Positions 1 to 6,518 of a stretch of 20,283 bases of DNA are shown piece by piece. The DNA is taken from NCBI GenBank assembly GCA_019347595.1, contig JAHWLA010000016.1:1-20283 (forward strand). The letters are read 5' to 3'. Position numbers and translations under genes: made by a program. Every line of letters starts with the position of its first letter. The first letter of the stretch is position 1. The DNA comes from Actinomycetota bacterium. Lineage in GTDB: Bacteria; Actinomycetota; Acidimicrobiia; Acidimicrobiales; JAHWLA01. The notes beneath the pieces are model-generated. The model was given only the letters and a program-made list of their open reading frames with translations. It was not told where the DNA came from and searched no databases.

Positions 1-289
1 TGTAGGAAGCGAAGATCTCGTGGATGCGGCGCGAGTACTCGTTGTAGGCGTCGAAGTCGGCGTGCACGAAGACGGCGTGGGGGCACAGGCGCCGGGCGCG
101 CGCCGACGGCATGGCCGACGAGATGCCGTAGGCCCGGGCCTCGTACGAGCACGACGCCACCACGCCGCGGTCGCCGGAGCCCCCCACGATCACGGGCTTG
201 CCCGCCAGTGTCGGGTCGCGGAGCACCTCGACCGACGCGTAGAACGCGTCCATGTCGACGTGGAGGATCGTCGGTTCGGGCTCGCTCAA
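1..289 (-). CDS. dinB: DNA polymerase IV (Y family), N-terminal part, cut by the window edge
   Basis: Error-prone translesion DNA polymerase, often part of the SOS response. Only the first 96 residues are in the window; the rest lies beyond base 1. The palm start is clear: HVDMDAFYASVE at residues 10-21 holds the metal-binding Asp12, and Tyr17 sits at the steric-gate position that excludes ribonucleotides. A second family motif, YEARAYGISSAMPSARA, follows. HVD must be inside the protein, so the ATG at 253-251 is too late. The best start is a TTG at 289-287 that overlaps the TGA of the upstream NUDIX gene (sequence TTGA), the same coupling style seen at several other junctions here. No clear Shine-Dalgarno sequence is visible. 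No LexA box lies near this gene, so any SOS control would have to act upstream of the NUDIX gene. The family is certain; the DinB subtype is likely; the start is probable. Confidence 0.9.
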   Translation of the reverse strand, partial: MSEPEPTILHVDMDAFYASVEVLRDPTLAGKPVIVGGSGDRGVVASCSYEARAYGISSAMPSARARRLCPHAVFVHADFDAYNEYSRRIHEIFASY

Positions 290-777
290 AGCCGCACGAC
301 CGACAGGTTGTGCCGGTCGGCGCCGTCGACGCGATAGCGGTACGAACGGCGCTCGTCCCACCGCTCGTCGAGCCACGCCCCCAGCGGCTCGCGCACCCAG
401 GGATGACAGTCGGCCAGGCGGCCCGCGCACTCGCCCGTCTGCACGAAGCGGGCGTCGACGACGATGCCGTCAGGGTCGTCGATGCGCAGCTCGCCCTCGA
501 AGGCGACCGCCCGGTGCACCTCGACGCGCATGGTCCAGCCCATCCCCTCGGCCACCGCCTCCACCTCGTAGACGGGGCCGGCCCACTCGCTGACGCGGAT
601 GCCGGTCTCCTCCTCGACCTCGCGGGTGAGCCCGGCGCGCACCGACTCGCCGTCACCGACCTCGATGACCCCGCCGGGCGGCGACCAGTCGAGCGACCCG
701 TCGCGGCGGCGGTTCTGGACGAGCAGGAGCCCCTCCGGTCCCTCCACCAACCCACCGGCGACCACCCACGCCCGCAT
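286..777 (-). CDS. NUDIX hydrolase
   Basis: A 163-residue stand-alone NUDIX protein, expected to cleave a nucleoside diphosphate linked to another group; the substrate cannot be read from sequence. The first strand is MRAWVVAGGLVEGPEGLLLVQ and the NUDIX box runs from about G35 to G59, with the helix REVEEETGI at 52-60. Compared with the usual GX5EX7REUXEEXGU, the loop between the GG pair and the RE pair has 15 residues instead of 13, so the box is a slightly expanded variant. The start is the ATG at 777-775, matching the normal beginning of the fold. The stop overlaps the presumed TTG start of dinB, so the two are probably one transcription unit; a nucleotide-pool cleanser beside a translesion polymerase would make sense, but that link is inference. 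It diverges from the YbaK gene with only 28 bp between the start codons. Confidence 0.88.
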   Translation of the reverse strand: MRAWVVAGGLVEGPEGLLLVQNRRRDGSLDWSPPGGVIEVGDGESVRAGLTREVEEETGIRVSEWAGPVYEVEAVAEGMGWTMRVEVHRAVAFEGELRIDDPDGIVVDARFVQTGECAGRLADCHPWVREPLGAWLDERWDERRSYRYRVDGADRHNLSVVRL

Positions 778-805
778 GCCGGAAAGTCTGGCAGTGTCGG
801 GGACC

Positions 806-1276
806 ATGCACCGCAACGTCATGGCGTTCCTGGCCGCGGCCCGCGAGCTCGGTGTGGCCGTCGATCCCAAGGAGTTCCCGGAGTCCACGCACACCGCCGA
901 GGAGGCGGCCGCCGCCGTCGGCGTGGAGGTGGGGCGCATCGTGAAGTCGCTCGTGTTCTCGGTGGACGACGAGGTGGTGGTGGCGCTCGTCAGCGGGCCC
1001 AACCGGCTGGACGAGAAGAAGCTGGCCGCCGCCGCGGGCGGCCGGAAGGCGGGGCGGGTCGACGCCGATGCGGCGCGGACGGCGACCGGCTTCCCCATCG
1101 GCGGCGTGCCGCCCTTCGGCTACCGCACGTCGTTGCGGGTCTTCGTCGACGAGGACCTGGTGCGCTACGACGAGGTGTGGGCCGCGGCGGGGACGCCGAA
1201 CGTGAACTTCGCCATCGCGCCCGACGAGCTGGTGCGGGCGGCAGGTGCCACGGTCTGCGACCTGGCCCGCCGCTGA
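806..1276 (+). CDS. YbaK/EbsC-family aminoacyl-tRNA deacylase-like protein
   Basis: A 156-residue single-domain protein of the YbaK/prolyl-tRNA editing (INS) fold, a family that hydrolyses mischarged aminoacyl-tRNAs in trans. Visible marks are IVKSLVF at 45-51 with the invariant Lys47, SGPNRLDEKKLA near residue 63, and the active-site loop GFPIGGVPPFG at 95-105, followed by AAGTPNVNFAIAPDEL near the end. Length fits the family (about 150-160). The ATG at 806 begins MHRNVMAFLAAARELG, a normal first helix, and lies 28 bp from the divergent NUDIX start. There is no convincing Shine-Dalgarno sequence, so a leaderless mRNA is possible, but no TANNNT element sits at the right place either. The exact tRNA substrate (Cys-tRNA-Pro, Ala-tRNA-Pro or another) cannot be told. 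A long hairpin follows the stop. Confidence 0.88.
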   Translation: MHRNVMAFLAAARELGVAVDPKEFPESTHTAEEAAAAVGVEVGRIVKSLVFSVDDEVVVALVSGPNRLDEKKLAAAAGGRKAGRVDADAARTATGFPIGGVPPFGYRTSLRVFVDEDLVRYDEVWAAAGTPNVNFAIAPDELVRAAGATVCDLARR

Positions 1277-1290
1277 ACCGCCCACGCTCC

Positions 1291-1343
1291 CGAGCTCGCG
1301 TACGGACCGCGCGGCTTCGCAACGCGGTCCGTACGCAAGTTCG
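1291..1343 (+). terminator. Long GC-rich hairpin without U-tract
   Basis: A perfect 14-bp stem pairs 1298-1311 (GCGTACGGACCGCG) with 1323-1336 around an 11-base loop. The outer flanks 1291-1297 and 1337-1343 extend it by six more pairs, one of them G-U, across one C/A mismatch. It starts 14 bases after the YbaK stop and lacks a T-run, so it is either a U-less terminator or another RNA or DNA structure. It ends 36 bases before the next start codon. Confidence 0.6.
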
Positions 1344-1364
1344 AGGGTAGGGAGGGCGGTCCTT

Positions 1365-1370
1365 TACAGT
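1365..1370 (+). promoter_or_regulatory. Putative -10 element (TACAGT)
   Basis: TACAGT fits TANNNT and ends nine bases before the ATG at 1380, giving a predicted transcript with almost no leader. No clear -35 element was seen. It lies downstream of the 1291-1343 hairpin, so the small membrane gene probably has its own promoter. Confidence 0.4.
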
Positions 1371-1379
1371 CGGCGGCCG

Positions 1380-1670
1380 ATGTCGCGACCCGAGCGTCCT
1401 GTCTCCGCCCTGCCGTCGCCTGCGGCCCGCGCCTTGGCCTTCGGCGCCATCGTGGTGGCGGGCGTGTGCGGCGCCCTCATCGGGTGGTCGTTCGTGCAGA
1501 TCGGGTGCTCCGACAACAACGACTGCACGGGCGCAGCGGGCGTCGGGGCGCTGGTGGGCGGGCTCATCGCCGCCGCCGGTGTCGCGGTCGTCGCCGTCCT
1601 GACCCTGCGAGCCATGGGCGAGTGGCGGACGATCAAAGAGACGCGGGACTCAGTCGACGAGCCGGAGTAG
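1380..1670 (+). CDS. Small two-helix membrane protein of unknown function
   Basis: A 96-residue protein I do not recognise. A basic N-terminus (MSRPERPVSALPSPAARA) is followed by two hydrophobic stretches, about residues 23-43 (AFGAIVVAGVCGALIGWSFV) and 56-80 (AAGVGALVGGLIAAAGVAVVAV). The short loop between them has two cysteines seven residues apart around an Asp/Asn-rich turn (GCSDNNDCTG). The tail is charged (EWRTIKETRDSVDEPE). By the positive-inside rule, the N-terminus and tail would be cytoplasmic and the cysteine loop outside, where a disulfide is possible. The start is the ATG at 1380, which gives this clean layout and follows a plausible -10. The last 21 bp overlap the end of the convergent deacetylase gene. 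Codon use is like its neighbours, so it is probably real, but function is unknown. Confidence 0.7.
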   Translation: MSRPERPVSALPSPAARALAFGAIVVAGVCGALIGWSFVQIGCSDNNDCTGAAGVGALVGGLIAAAGVAVVAVLTLRAMGEWRTIKETRDSVDEPE

Positions 1671-2360
1671 ACGGAATCCCTCGGCGTAGGCGACGCCCGC
1701 CCGGCGACCACCCTCCTCGGCCCGCTGGCGCACCACTTGGCGCAGCCACTCGCCCGGCTCGCCCAGTTGGCTCTCGTGGCACATGAGCGCCTCGGCCTTG
1801 CGGTCGACCACGCCGCTGATGTCGACCCAGGCGTCGGGCTCCAACGTGCCGGACAGGTACACCGACGACACTTGGTGGGCGGCGCCGGCGTCCGGGAAGT
1901 AGTGCGGGTTGGCAGCGGCGGGGGCCACGGCATCGAGGGTCGCCCAGCCCAGCTCCCGGTGGTCGCGGTGGTTGAAGTACCGGGTACCGAAGAAGACCGC
2001 GGTGGGGTCGGGGCACACCACGGCATCGGGCCGGACCTCGCGAACGAGGCGGACGAGCTGCTCGCGCAGCGCCATGGTGTTCTCGATCTCGCCGTCGGGG
2101 ATGCCGAGCAGGTAATGGCTCGCCACGCCGAGGACCTTGGCCGCCGCTGTCACCTCGGCGGCCCGGCGCTCGGCGAGCGCCGGCGGATCGGCACTCGGAT
2201 CGGACGACCCCTTGTCGCCGCGTCCCACTACGACCACGTGCACCTCGGCGCCTCCGGCGGCCCATCGAGCCAGCGTCCCGCCGCACGAGACCTCGGGATC
2301 GTCGGGGTGGGCGTACACGGCGAGCGCCCTCGCGGGCACGGCGTCCACGAGGTCCGGCAT
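1650..2360 (-). CDS. LmbE/PIG-L family N-acetyl-sugar deacetylase-like protein
   Basis: A 236-residue zinc-dependent deacetylase of the LmbE/PIG-L family, whose members remove acetyl groups from N-acetylglucosaminyl compounds or cleave related amides. The signature AHPDD is at 17-21 (His18 and Asp21 as zinc ligands, Asp20 as general base), followed by PEVSCGGTLA. The distal ligand lies in NHRDHRELG at 130-138. In actinobacteria this family includes the mycothiol enzymes MshB and Mca; the length is below the roughly 290-300 residues usual for those, so I leave the substrate open. The start is the ATG at 2360-2358, six bases after a TACCCT -10 element, suggesting a leaderless transcript. The C-terminus overlaps the convergent membrane gene by 21 bp. 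Confidence 0.88.
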   Translation of the reverse strand: MPDLVDAVPARALAVYAHPDDPEVSCGGTLARWAAGGAEVHVVVVGRGDKGSSDPSADPPALAERRAAEVTAAAKVLGVASHYLLGIPDGEIENTMALREQLVRLVREVRPDAVVCPDPTAVFFGTRYFNHRDHRELGWATLDAVAPAAANPHYFPDAGAAHQVSSVYLSGTLEPDAWVDISGVVDRKAEALMCHESQLGEPGEWLRQVVRQRAEEGGRRAGVAYAEGFRLLRLVD

Positions 2361-2366
2361 GGCGGC

Positions 2367-2372
2367 AGGGTA
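2367..2372 (-). promoter_or_regulatory. Putative leaderless -10 element (TACCCT)
   Basis: On the minus strand TACCCT is followed by six bases (GCCGCC) and then the ATG of the deacetylase gene. The same hexamer precedes miaB with a seven-base gap. This spacing places the transcript start at or next to the start codon. Confidence 0.5.
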
Positions 2373-2434
2373 CCGTCGGCGTCCCTGGCGCCGGAAACAC
2401 ACCGCCTCGACGCCACCGCCACCTACTGGTCGAC

Positions 2435-2638
2435 ATGGGGCGGTACGCCGTCGGCAACCTGGCAGGCGCTGTCGCCGTGTTCGTGTACCTGACGCTCCTG
2501 TCGCCGGATGCCGGCGGCGAGTGCGCGACGCCGAGGACGTCAACGTCGCCGTGATCTCCTTCGTCGCCTTCATGGGCACCGTCATGGTGGGCGGGCTACC
2601 TCGTCGGCGTGCGCATGCTCCGGGGCGCCATGAGGTAG
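2435..2638 (+). pseudogene. Frameshifted remnant of a small membrane protein or membrane anchor
   Basis: No intact gene lies in 2361-2742, but three protein-like pieces follow each other in alternating frames. The first is MGRYAVGNLAGAVAVFVYLT (from 2435), ending near LLSPDAGGE. The second is DVNVAVISFVAFMGTVM in the next frame (about 2535-2587). The third is WWAGYLVGVRMLRGAMR, back in the first frame, ending at TAG 2636-2638. Two compensating shifts (one base lost, later one gained, or equivalents) would join them into a protein of about 67 residues with two hydrophobic helices. Such a GN(L/I)xGA...VFVYL segment reminds me of membrane anchors in front of actinobacterial adenylate cyclases, but that is a memory-based guess. 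It may be a decayed gene or two sequencing errors; a chance run is also possible. Confidence 0.42.
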
Positions 2639-2670
2639 CTGGACGCTGCTGACGCGCCGCCACCACCGCG

Positions 2671-2720
2671 GTTCTCGTTGCGGAAGTGCGCACCCCCGTG
2701 CGCACTTCCGCAACGAGAAC
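2671..2720. repeat. Perfect 23-bp inverted repeat with 4-base loop
   Basis: The arms are 2671-2693 (starting GTTCTCGTTGCGG) and 2698-2720 (ending CCGCAACGAGAAC), an exact reverse complement, with loop CCCC. The last nine bases, AACGAGAAC, are repeated directly at 2721-2728 with near identity. The element begins 22 bases beyond the stop of the minus-strand threonine aldolase gene, so it may end that transcript, but there is no U-run. It shares its outer eight base pairs, with one compensatory swap, with the hairpin at 17303-17356. Confidence 0.8.
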
Positions 2721-2742
2721 AACGAGAACCTCGGCCGTTGAC

Positions 2743-3756
2743 CTACGGGGCCGCTGCCACCACCTTGCACGCGCGTTCGACGGCGTCGTCGTCGATGTCG
2801 TGGTGGGTGACGAAACGCAGGACGCCGGGCGCGATGGTCCCCGCCAGGACGCCCTCGGCGGCGAAGTGGTCGAGCGCCCGCTCGGTGTGCGCGTGCCGCC
2901 ATGTCACGACGTTGGTGCGCACGCGTGCGGGGTCGCAGCCTGCATCGGGCCAGCGGTCGACCACCGCCTCGGCCAAGCGGCGGGCGCGCCGGTGGTCGTC
3001 GGCCAGGCGCTCGACCATGGTGCGGAGGGCGACGAGACCGGCCGCCGCGATGACGCCTGCCTGGCGCATCCCGCCGCCGAGGCGCTGGCGCTCTTCGCGC
3101 GCCGCCGCCATGACGTCGGCCGGGCCCGCCAGCACGGAGCCCACGGGGGCGCAGAGACCCTTGGACAGGCACGACATGACAGTGGTCGCCTGGGCCGCAT
3201 AGTCGGCTGCGCTGGTACCGGTGGCGACCTCGGCGTTGAACAGCCGGGCGCCGTCGAGGTGGATGGGCAGCCCGGCCGCCGCATGCTTCACGGCGCGCAG
3301 GCGGTCGAGCGGCCACGGTGCGCCGTCGGCGGGCATGTGCGTGTTCTCGACGCAGACGAGGCTGGGCCGGGGCTGGTGATGGGCGGCGGCGTCGATGGCG
3401 GCGGTGATGTCGGCGGGGTCGAGCGTGCCGTCGTCATCGGCCACGGTGGTGAACTGGACCCCGCTGTTGCGGCCGCCTGCGCCGTTCTCGTAGAGGACGA
3501 TGTGCTGGCGGCGACCGGTGACGACGGCGGTACCCGGGGCGGTGAGCAGGCGCAGCGCCAACTGGTTGGCCATGGTGCCCGAGGGGACGAAGAGGGCAGC
3601 CTCCTTGCCGACCCGCTCGGCGTAGGCCGCCTCCAGAGCGTTGACCGTGGGGTCCTCGCCGTACACGTCGTCGCCGACCTCGGCGTCGGCCATGGCCCGG
3701 CGCATCTCGGCGGTGGGGCGGGTCACCGTGTCGGACCGAAGGTCGATGACAGCCAT
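2743..3756 (-). CDS. ltaE: Low-specificity L-threonine aldolase
   Basis: A 337-residue PLP enzyme that splits L-threonine or L-allo-threonine into glycine and acetaldehyde; length is normal for the family. Family marks run in order: IDLRSDTVTRPT at 4-15, GDDVYGEDPTVNALE at 28-42, FVPSGTMANQLAL at 56-68, the ring-stacking His85 in RRQHIVLYENGAGG, HLDGARLFNA at 166-175 (Asp168 binds the pyridine nitrogen, Arg171 the carboxylate), and the Schiff-base lysine Lys199 in SCLSKGLCAPVGS, followed by GGGMRQAG at 227-234. The start is the ATG at 3756-3754, six bases after a TAGCCT -10. The gene diverges from the inositol-phosphatase gene with 23 bp between start codons. The long palindrome at 2671-2720 follows its stop. 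Specificity among threonine isomers cannot be read from sequence. Confidence 0.95.
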   Translation of the reverse strand: MAVIDLRSDTVTRPTAEMRRAMADAEVGDDVYGEDPTVNALEAAYAERVGKEAALFVPSGTMANQLALRLLTAPGTAVVTGRRQHIVLYENGAGGRNSGVQFTTVADDDGTLDPADITAAIDAAAHHQPRPSLVCVENTHMPADGAPWPLDRLRAVKHAAAGLPIHLDGARLFNAEVATGTSAADYAAQATTVMSCLSKGLCAPVGSVLAGPADVMAAAREERQRLGGGMRQAGVIAAAGLVALRTMVERLADDHRRARRLAEAVVDRWPDAGCDPARVRTNVVTWRHAHTERALDHFAAEGVLAGTIAPGVLRFVTHHDIDDDAVERACKVVAAAP

Positions 3757-3762
3757 CGCGTC

Positions 3763-3768
3763 AGGCTA
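3763..3768 (-). promoter_or_regulatory. Putative leaderless -10 element of ltaE (TAGCCT)
   Basis: On the minus strand TAGCCT sits six bases before the ATG. The same hexamer sits seven bases before the dapD start. Its TA bases overlap the -10-like element of the divergent plus-strand gene. Confidence 0.5.
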
Positions 3769-3772
3769 GACC
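3767..3772 (+). promoter_or_regulatory. Possible leaderless -10-like element (TAGACC)
   Basis: TAGACC ends seven bases before the GTG at 3780. It lacks the usual final T, so it is weaker than its divergent partner at 3763-3768. The spacing fits a leaderless start. Confidence 0.3.
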
Positions 3773-3779
3773 TGCCGCC

Positions 3780-4574
3780 GTGGACGACTTGCAGCCCCTC
3801 CTCGATCTCGCCGTCGACGTCGCCCGGCGGGCAGGCGCCCACCTGCTCGACGGCCTGGCCGACGTGCGCACGGACGTGGATACGAAGTCGACGCGGACCG
3901 ACATGGTCACGGAGATGGACCGGTCGAGCGAGCGGTTGGTCGCAGGCGCGCTGCGGTCGGCCCGGCCCCACGACGCCGTCCTCGGGGAGGAGGGCACGGC
4001 CTCCGTCGGGACGAGCGGGGTGCGCTGGGTGGTCGACCCGCTGGACGGCACCACCAACTACCTCTACGGCTTCCCGGCCTGGGCGGTGTCCGTGGCGGCC
4101 GAACGCGACGGCGAGTCCGTCGTCGGTGTCGTCCACGACGCGCTGCACGACGAGACGTTCACGGCGCTGCGAGGCGGCGGCGCTTGGTGCAACGGCGAGC
4201 CACTGCGGGTGACCGGTGCGGCCGACCTGGCTACCGCGCTGGTGGGAACCGGTTTCTCCTACGACGCCGCCGACCGGGGGCGCCAAGCAGCGGTGCTGGC
4301 CCGGGTGCTGCCTGCCGTGCGCGACATCCGGCGGGCGGGCGCCGCCGCCCTCGACCTGTCGTGGGTGGGGCTGGGACGGCTCGACGCGTTCTTCGAGCGG
4401 GGGCTGGCGCCGTGGGACGCGGCGGCCGGCTCGTTGGTGGCGTCGGAGGCGGGCGCCTTGGTGCGCCGGTTCGAGGACGGGACGTGGGTGGCCGCTGCGC
4501 CGCAGTTGTTCGAGCCGCTGTGCGAGCTGCTGGAGGCGGCCGACGACCTCAGAGGCCGAGGACCAGTCGGGTGA
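3780..4574 (+). CDS. Inositol monophosphatase family protein
   Basis: A 264-residue magnesium-dependent phosphomonoesterase of the IMPase/SuhB family. Metal and catalytic motifs are intact: GEEG at 69-72 (Glu70), WVVDPLDGTTNY at 83-94 (Asp86, Asp89) and the C-terminal APWDAAAGSLVASEAGA at 210-226 (Asp213). In actinobacteria such proteins can be inositol-1-phosphatases feeding phosphatidylinositol and mycothiol synthesis, histidinol-phosphatases (HisN) or fructose-bisphosphatases; the sequence alone does not decide, though PLDGTTNY and the overall pattern fit IMPase best. The start is the GTG at 3780, which gives a normal first helix (MDDLQPLLDLAVDVARRAGA). There is no Shine-Dalgarno sequence, consistent with a leaderless mRNA. 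Its end overlaps the convergent SDR gene by 26 bp. Confidence 0.9.
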   Translation: MDDLQPLLDLAVDVARRAGAHLLDGLADVRTDVDTKSTRTDMVTEMDRSSERLVAGALRSARPHDAVLGEEGTASVGTSGVRWVVDPLDGTTNYLYGFPAWAVSVAAERDGESVVGVVHDALHDETFTALRGGGAWCNGEPLRVTGAADLATALVGTGFSYDAADRGRQAAVLARVLPAVRDIRRAGAAALDLSWVGLGRLDAFFERGLAPWDAAAGSLVASEAGALVRRFEDGTWVAAAPQLFEPLCELLEAADDLRGRGPVG

Positions 4575-5382
4575 TGCGGTCGCGGACGGCGGTGGGCGTG
4601 AACGACGTCGCCACTGTGGCGAGCTGCGCGTCGATACCGACGAGGTAGCGCGCCCGCGGCGACCGGGCGTCGACGGCCGAGGCGATGGTGCGGGCCACCG
4701 TGCCGGGGTCGCCCATCACCGGCGAGCCCAGGCGGATCGCCTGAAGGGCCCGGCGATAGCCGACGCTGTAGCGGGTGCCGTGTTCCTCGCGTCTGGCGAT
4801 GTCGCGTTCGGTGTCGTCCCAGATGCCGGTGCGAAACCCGCCGGGCTCCACGAGGACGACCTTGATGTTGTCGCCCGCCACCTCCATACGCAGGGCGTCG
4901 CTCGCCGCTTCCAGCCCGTGCTTGGCCGCCGTGTACCACCCGGCAAACGGGGCGGTGGCCCGGCCCGCGATGGATGACACGTTGACGATGCGGCCACTGC
5001 CCTGGTCGCGCATGGCGGGGAGGGCGAGGCGAGCCAGCCGCATGGGCGCGATCGTCATCGTCTCGAGGATGCCGCGGGCTTCCTCGTCGGACACGTCCTC
5101 GATGGCGCCGGTCACCGCGTACCCCGCGTTGTTGACCAAGCCGTAGAGCCGAAGGCCCGCGAGGGCACGTTCGCACTGGTCGGCGTCGCCCACGTCGAGG
5201 AGGATGGTCTCCACCTCGACACCGACGTCGGCCGCCGCCTTCTGCACGAACTCCGCCTTCTCGTCGGACCGCACGGAGCCGACCGACCGGTAACCGCGGC
5301 GGGCCAGCTCGAGCACGGTGGCCAGGCCGATCCCGGAATTGGCGCCCGTGGTCAGGACCGTTCGCGGCTGCGACTCGCTCAT
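4549..5382 (-). CDS. Short-chain dehydrogenase/reductase
   Basis: A 277-residue classical SDR. The Rossmann start is TVLTTGANSGIGLATVLELA (TGxxxGIG pattern), the NNAG motif is in LVNNAGYAVTG, the catalytic serine is in IVNVSSIAG, and YTAAKHG gives the catalytic Tyr and Lys (YxxxK), followed by VEPGGFRTGIWD. Arg in GSVRSDEKAEF after the second strand hints at NADP preference. The substrate is unknown. The start is uncertain between the ATG at 5382-5380, used here and giving MSESQPRTVLTTGANSGIG, and an ATG at 5415-5413 adding 11 residues. It follows the phosphofructokinase gene by 40 bp, with an imperfect hairpin between them, and its 3' end overlaps the convergent phosphatase gene. Confidence 0.88.
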   Translation of the reverse strand: MSESQPRTVLTTGANSGIGLATVLELARRGYRSVGSVRSDEKAEFVQKAAADVGVEVETILLDVGDADQCERALAGLRLYGLVNNAGYAVTGAIEDVSDEEARGILETMTIAPMRLARLALPAMRDQGSGRIVNVSSIAGRATAPFAGWYTAAKHGLEAASDALRMEVAGDNIKVVLVEPGGFRTGIWDDTERDIARREEHGTRYSVGYRRALQAIRLGSPVMGDPGTVARTIASAVDARSPRARYLVGIDAQLATVATSFTPTAVRDRITRLVLGL

Positions 5383-5392
5383 GCGCGGATCG

Positions 5393-5414
5393 TGCCCACC
5401 GTCGACGGCGGGCA
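5393..5414 (-). terminator. Imperfect hairpin between pfk and SDR genes
   Basis: TGCCCACCG and CGGCGGGCA pair with one A/C mismatch around a TCGA loop. It lies in the 40-bp gap downstream of the phosphofructokinase stop. There is no T-run, and it would overlap the N-terminal codons if the SDR gene used the upstream ATG. Confidence 0.3.
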
Positions 5415-5422
5415 TGCGGCGC

Positions 5423-6454
5423 TCACCCGAAGAAGGGCACCGCCACGTGACGGAACAGCTCGGGGTCGACCGTCTTGAGCTCGGTGACCGCCTCGGCCAG
5501 CGGCACCCGCACGATCTCGCCGCCCCGCAGCGCCACCATGGTCCCGAACTCGCCGTCGTGCACGGCCTCGATGGCGGCGATCCCGAACCGGGTGGCGAGC
5601 ACCCGGTCGAACGCCGTGGGGGTGCCGCCGCGCTGGATGTGGCCGAGGATGGTGACCCGGGTCTCGAAACCGGTGAGCGCCTCGATCTGCTCGGCCACCA
5701 TGTTGCCGATGCCGCCCAGGCGGACGTGGCCGAACTGGTCGACGTCCTTGGACACGAGGGCCATGGTGCCCTCCTGGGGCTGGGCGCCCTCGGCCACCAC
5801 GATGATGGAGGCGTAGCGGCCCTTGTCGTGGCGGCGCTTGATCCGTTCGGCGATCTCGTTGATGTCGAAGCGCTCCTCGGGGATGAGGATCTCGGCGGCG
5901 CCGCCCGCGATGCCGGCGTAGGTGGCGATCCAGCCCGCGTGGCGCCCCATCACCTCGCAGACCATCACCCGGTCGTGCGACTCCGCCGTGGTGTGGAGGC
6001 GGTCGATGGCATCGACGCAGATCTGCACCGCGGTGTGGAAGCCGAACGTGAGCTCGGTGGCGGACAGGTCGTTGTCGATGGTCTTGGGCACGCCGACGAC
6101 CTGCACGCCCTCGGCCGCCAGCTTGTTGGCCACGCCGAGCGTGTCCTCGCCGCCGACGGCGATGAGCGCGTCGAGGTTGTTGGCCTCCAGGCTGGCCCGG
6201 CTCCGCTCCACGCCGCCGTCGACCTTGAACGGGTTGGTGCGCGACGAGCCGAGGATGGTGCCGCCCCGGGGGAGGATGCCGCGGCACCGTTCGACATCGA
6301 GGGGCATGGTGCGGTTCTCGATCACGCCCTTCCACCCGTCGGTGAAGCCGATGAGCTCGTCGCCGTACTCGCGCTCCCCCTTGCGGACGACCGCCCGTAT
6401 GACGGCGTTGAGCCCCGGGCAATCGCCCCCACCGGTAAGGACTCCGACTCGCAT
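5423..6454 (-). CDS. pfkA: 6-phosphofructokinase, probably pyrophosphate-dependent
   Basis: A 343-residue phosphofructokinase that phosphorylates fructose 6-phosphate at C1 in glycolysis. Visible motifs are GVLTGGGDCPGLNAVIR at 4-20, GGTILGSSRTNPF at 64-76, VGGEDT at 100-105, PKTIDNDL at 123-130 with the catalytic Asp region TIDND, VMGRHAGW, and GHIQRGGTPTAFDR near residue 280. In this superfamily Gly104 goes with ATP use, while Asp104 together with Lys124 goes with pyrophosphate use. This protein has Asp104 and Lys124, so PPi is the predicted phosphoryl donor and the step may be reversible. The start is the ATG at 6454-6452, five bases after GGAGG; a GTG two codons upstream would place the Shine-Dalgarno sequence inside the start. 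It diverges from the RlpA-like gene across 64 bp. Confidence 0.95.
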   Translation of the reverse strand: MRVGVLTGGGDCPGLNAVIRAVVRKGEREYGDELIGFTDGWKGVIENRTMPLDVERCRGILPRGGTILGSSRTNPFKVDGGVERSRASLEANNLDALIAVGGEDTLGVANKLAAEGVQVVGVPKTIDNDLSATELTFGFHTAVQICVDAIDRLHTTAESHDRVMVCEVMGRHAGWIATYAGIAGGAAEILIPEERFDINEIAERIKRRHDKGRYASIIVVAEGAQPQEGTMALVSKDVDQFGHVRLGGIGNMVAEQIEALTGFETRVTILGHIQRGGTPTAFDRVLATRFGIAAIEAVHDGEFGTMVALRGGEIVRVPLAEAVTELKTVDPELFRHVAVPFFG

Positions 6455-6459
6455 CCGCA

Positions 6460-6464
6460 CCTCC
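6460..6464 (-). promoter_or_regulatory. Ribosome binding site that fixes the pfk start
   Basis: GGAGG on the minus strand lies five bases before the ATG at 6454-6452. It overlaps the alternative GTG at 6460-6458, which therefore cannot be served by it. Confidence 0.7.
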
Positions 6465-6518
6465 GACTCGGTCGAAACCGCTCAAGCGTGATCACTTCGA
6501 ACCCGAGGAACCTTAGCG

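Noticed and set aside
2671..2720. Insertion-sequence end or mobile-element remnant
   Set aside because: No transposase, no second end, and no clear target duplication; the direct 9-base repeat is only on one side.
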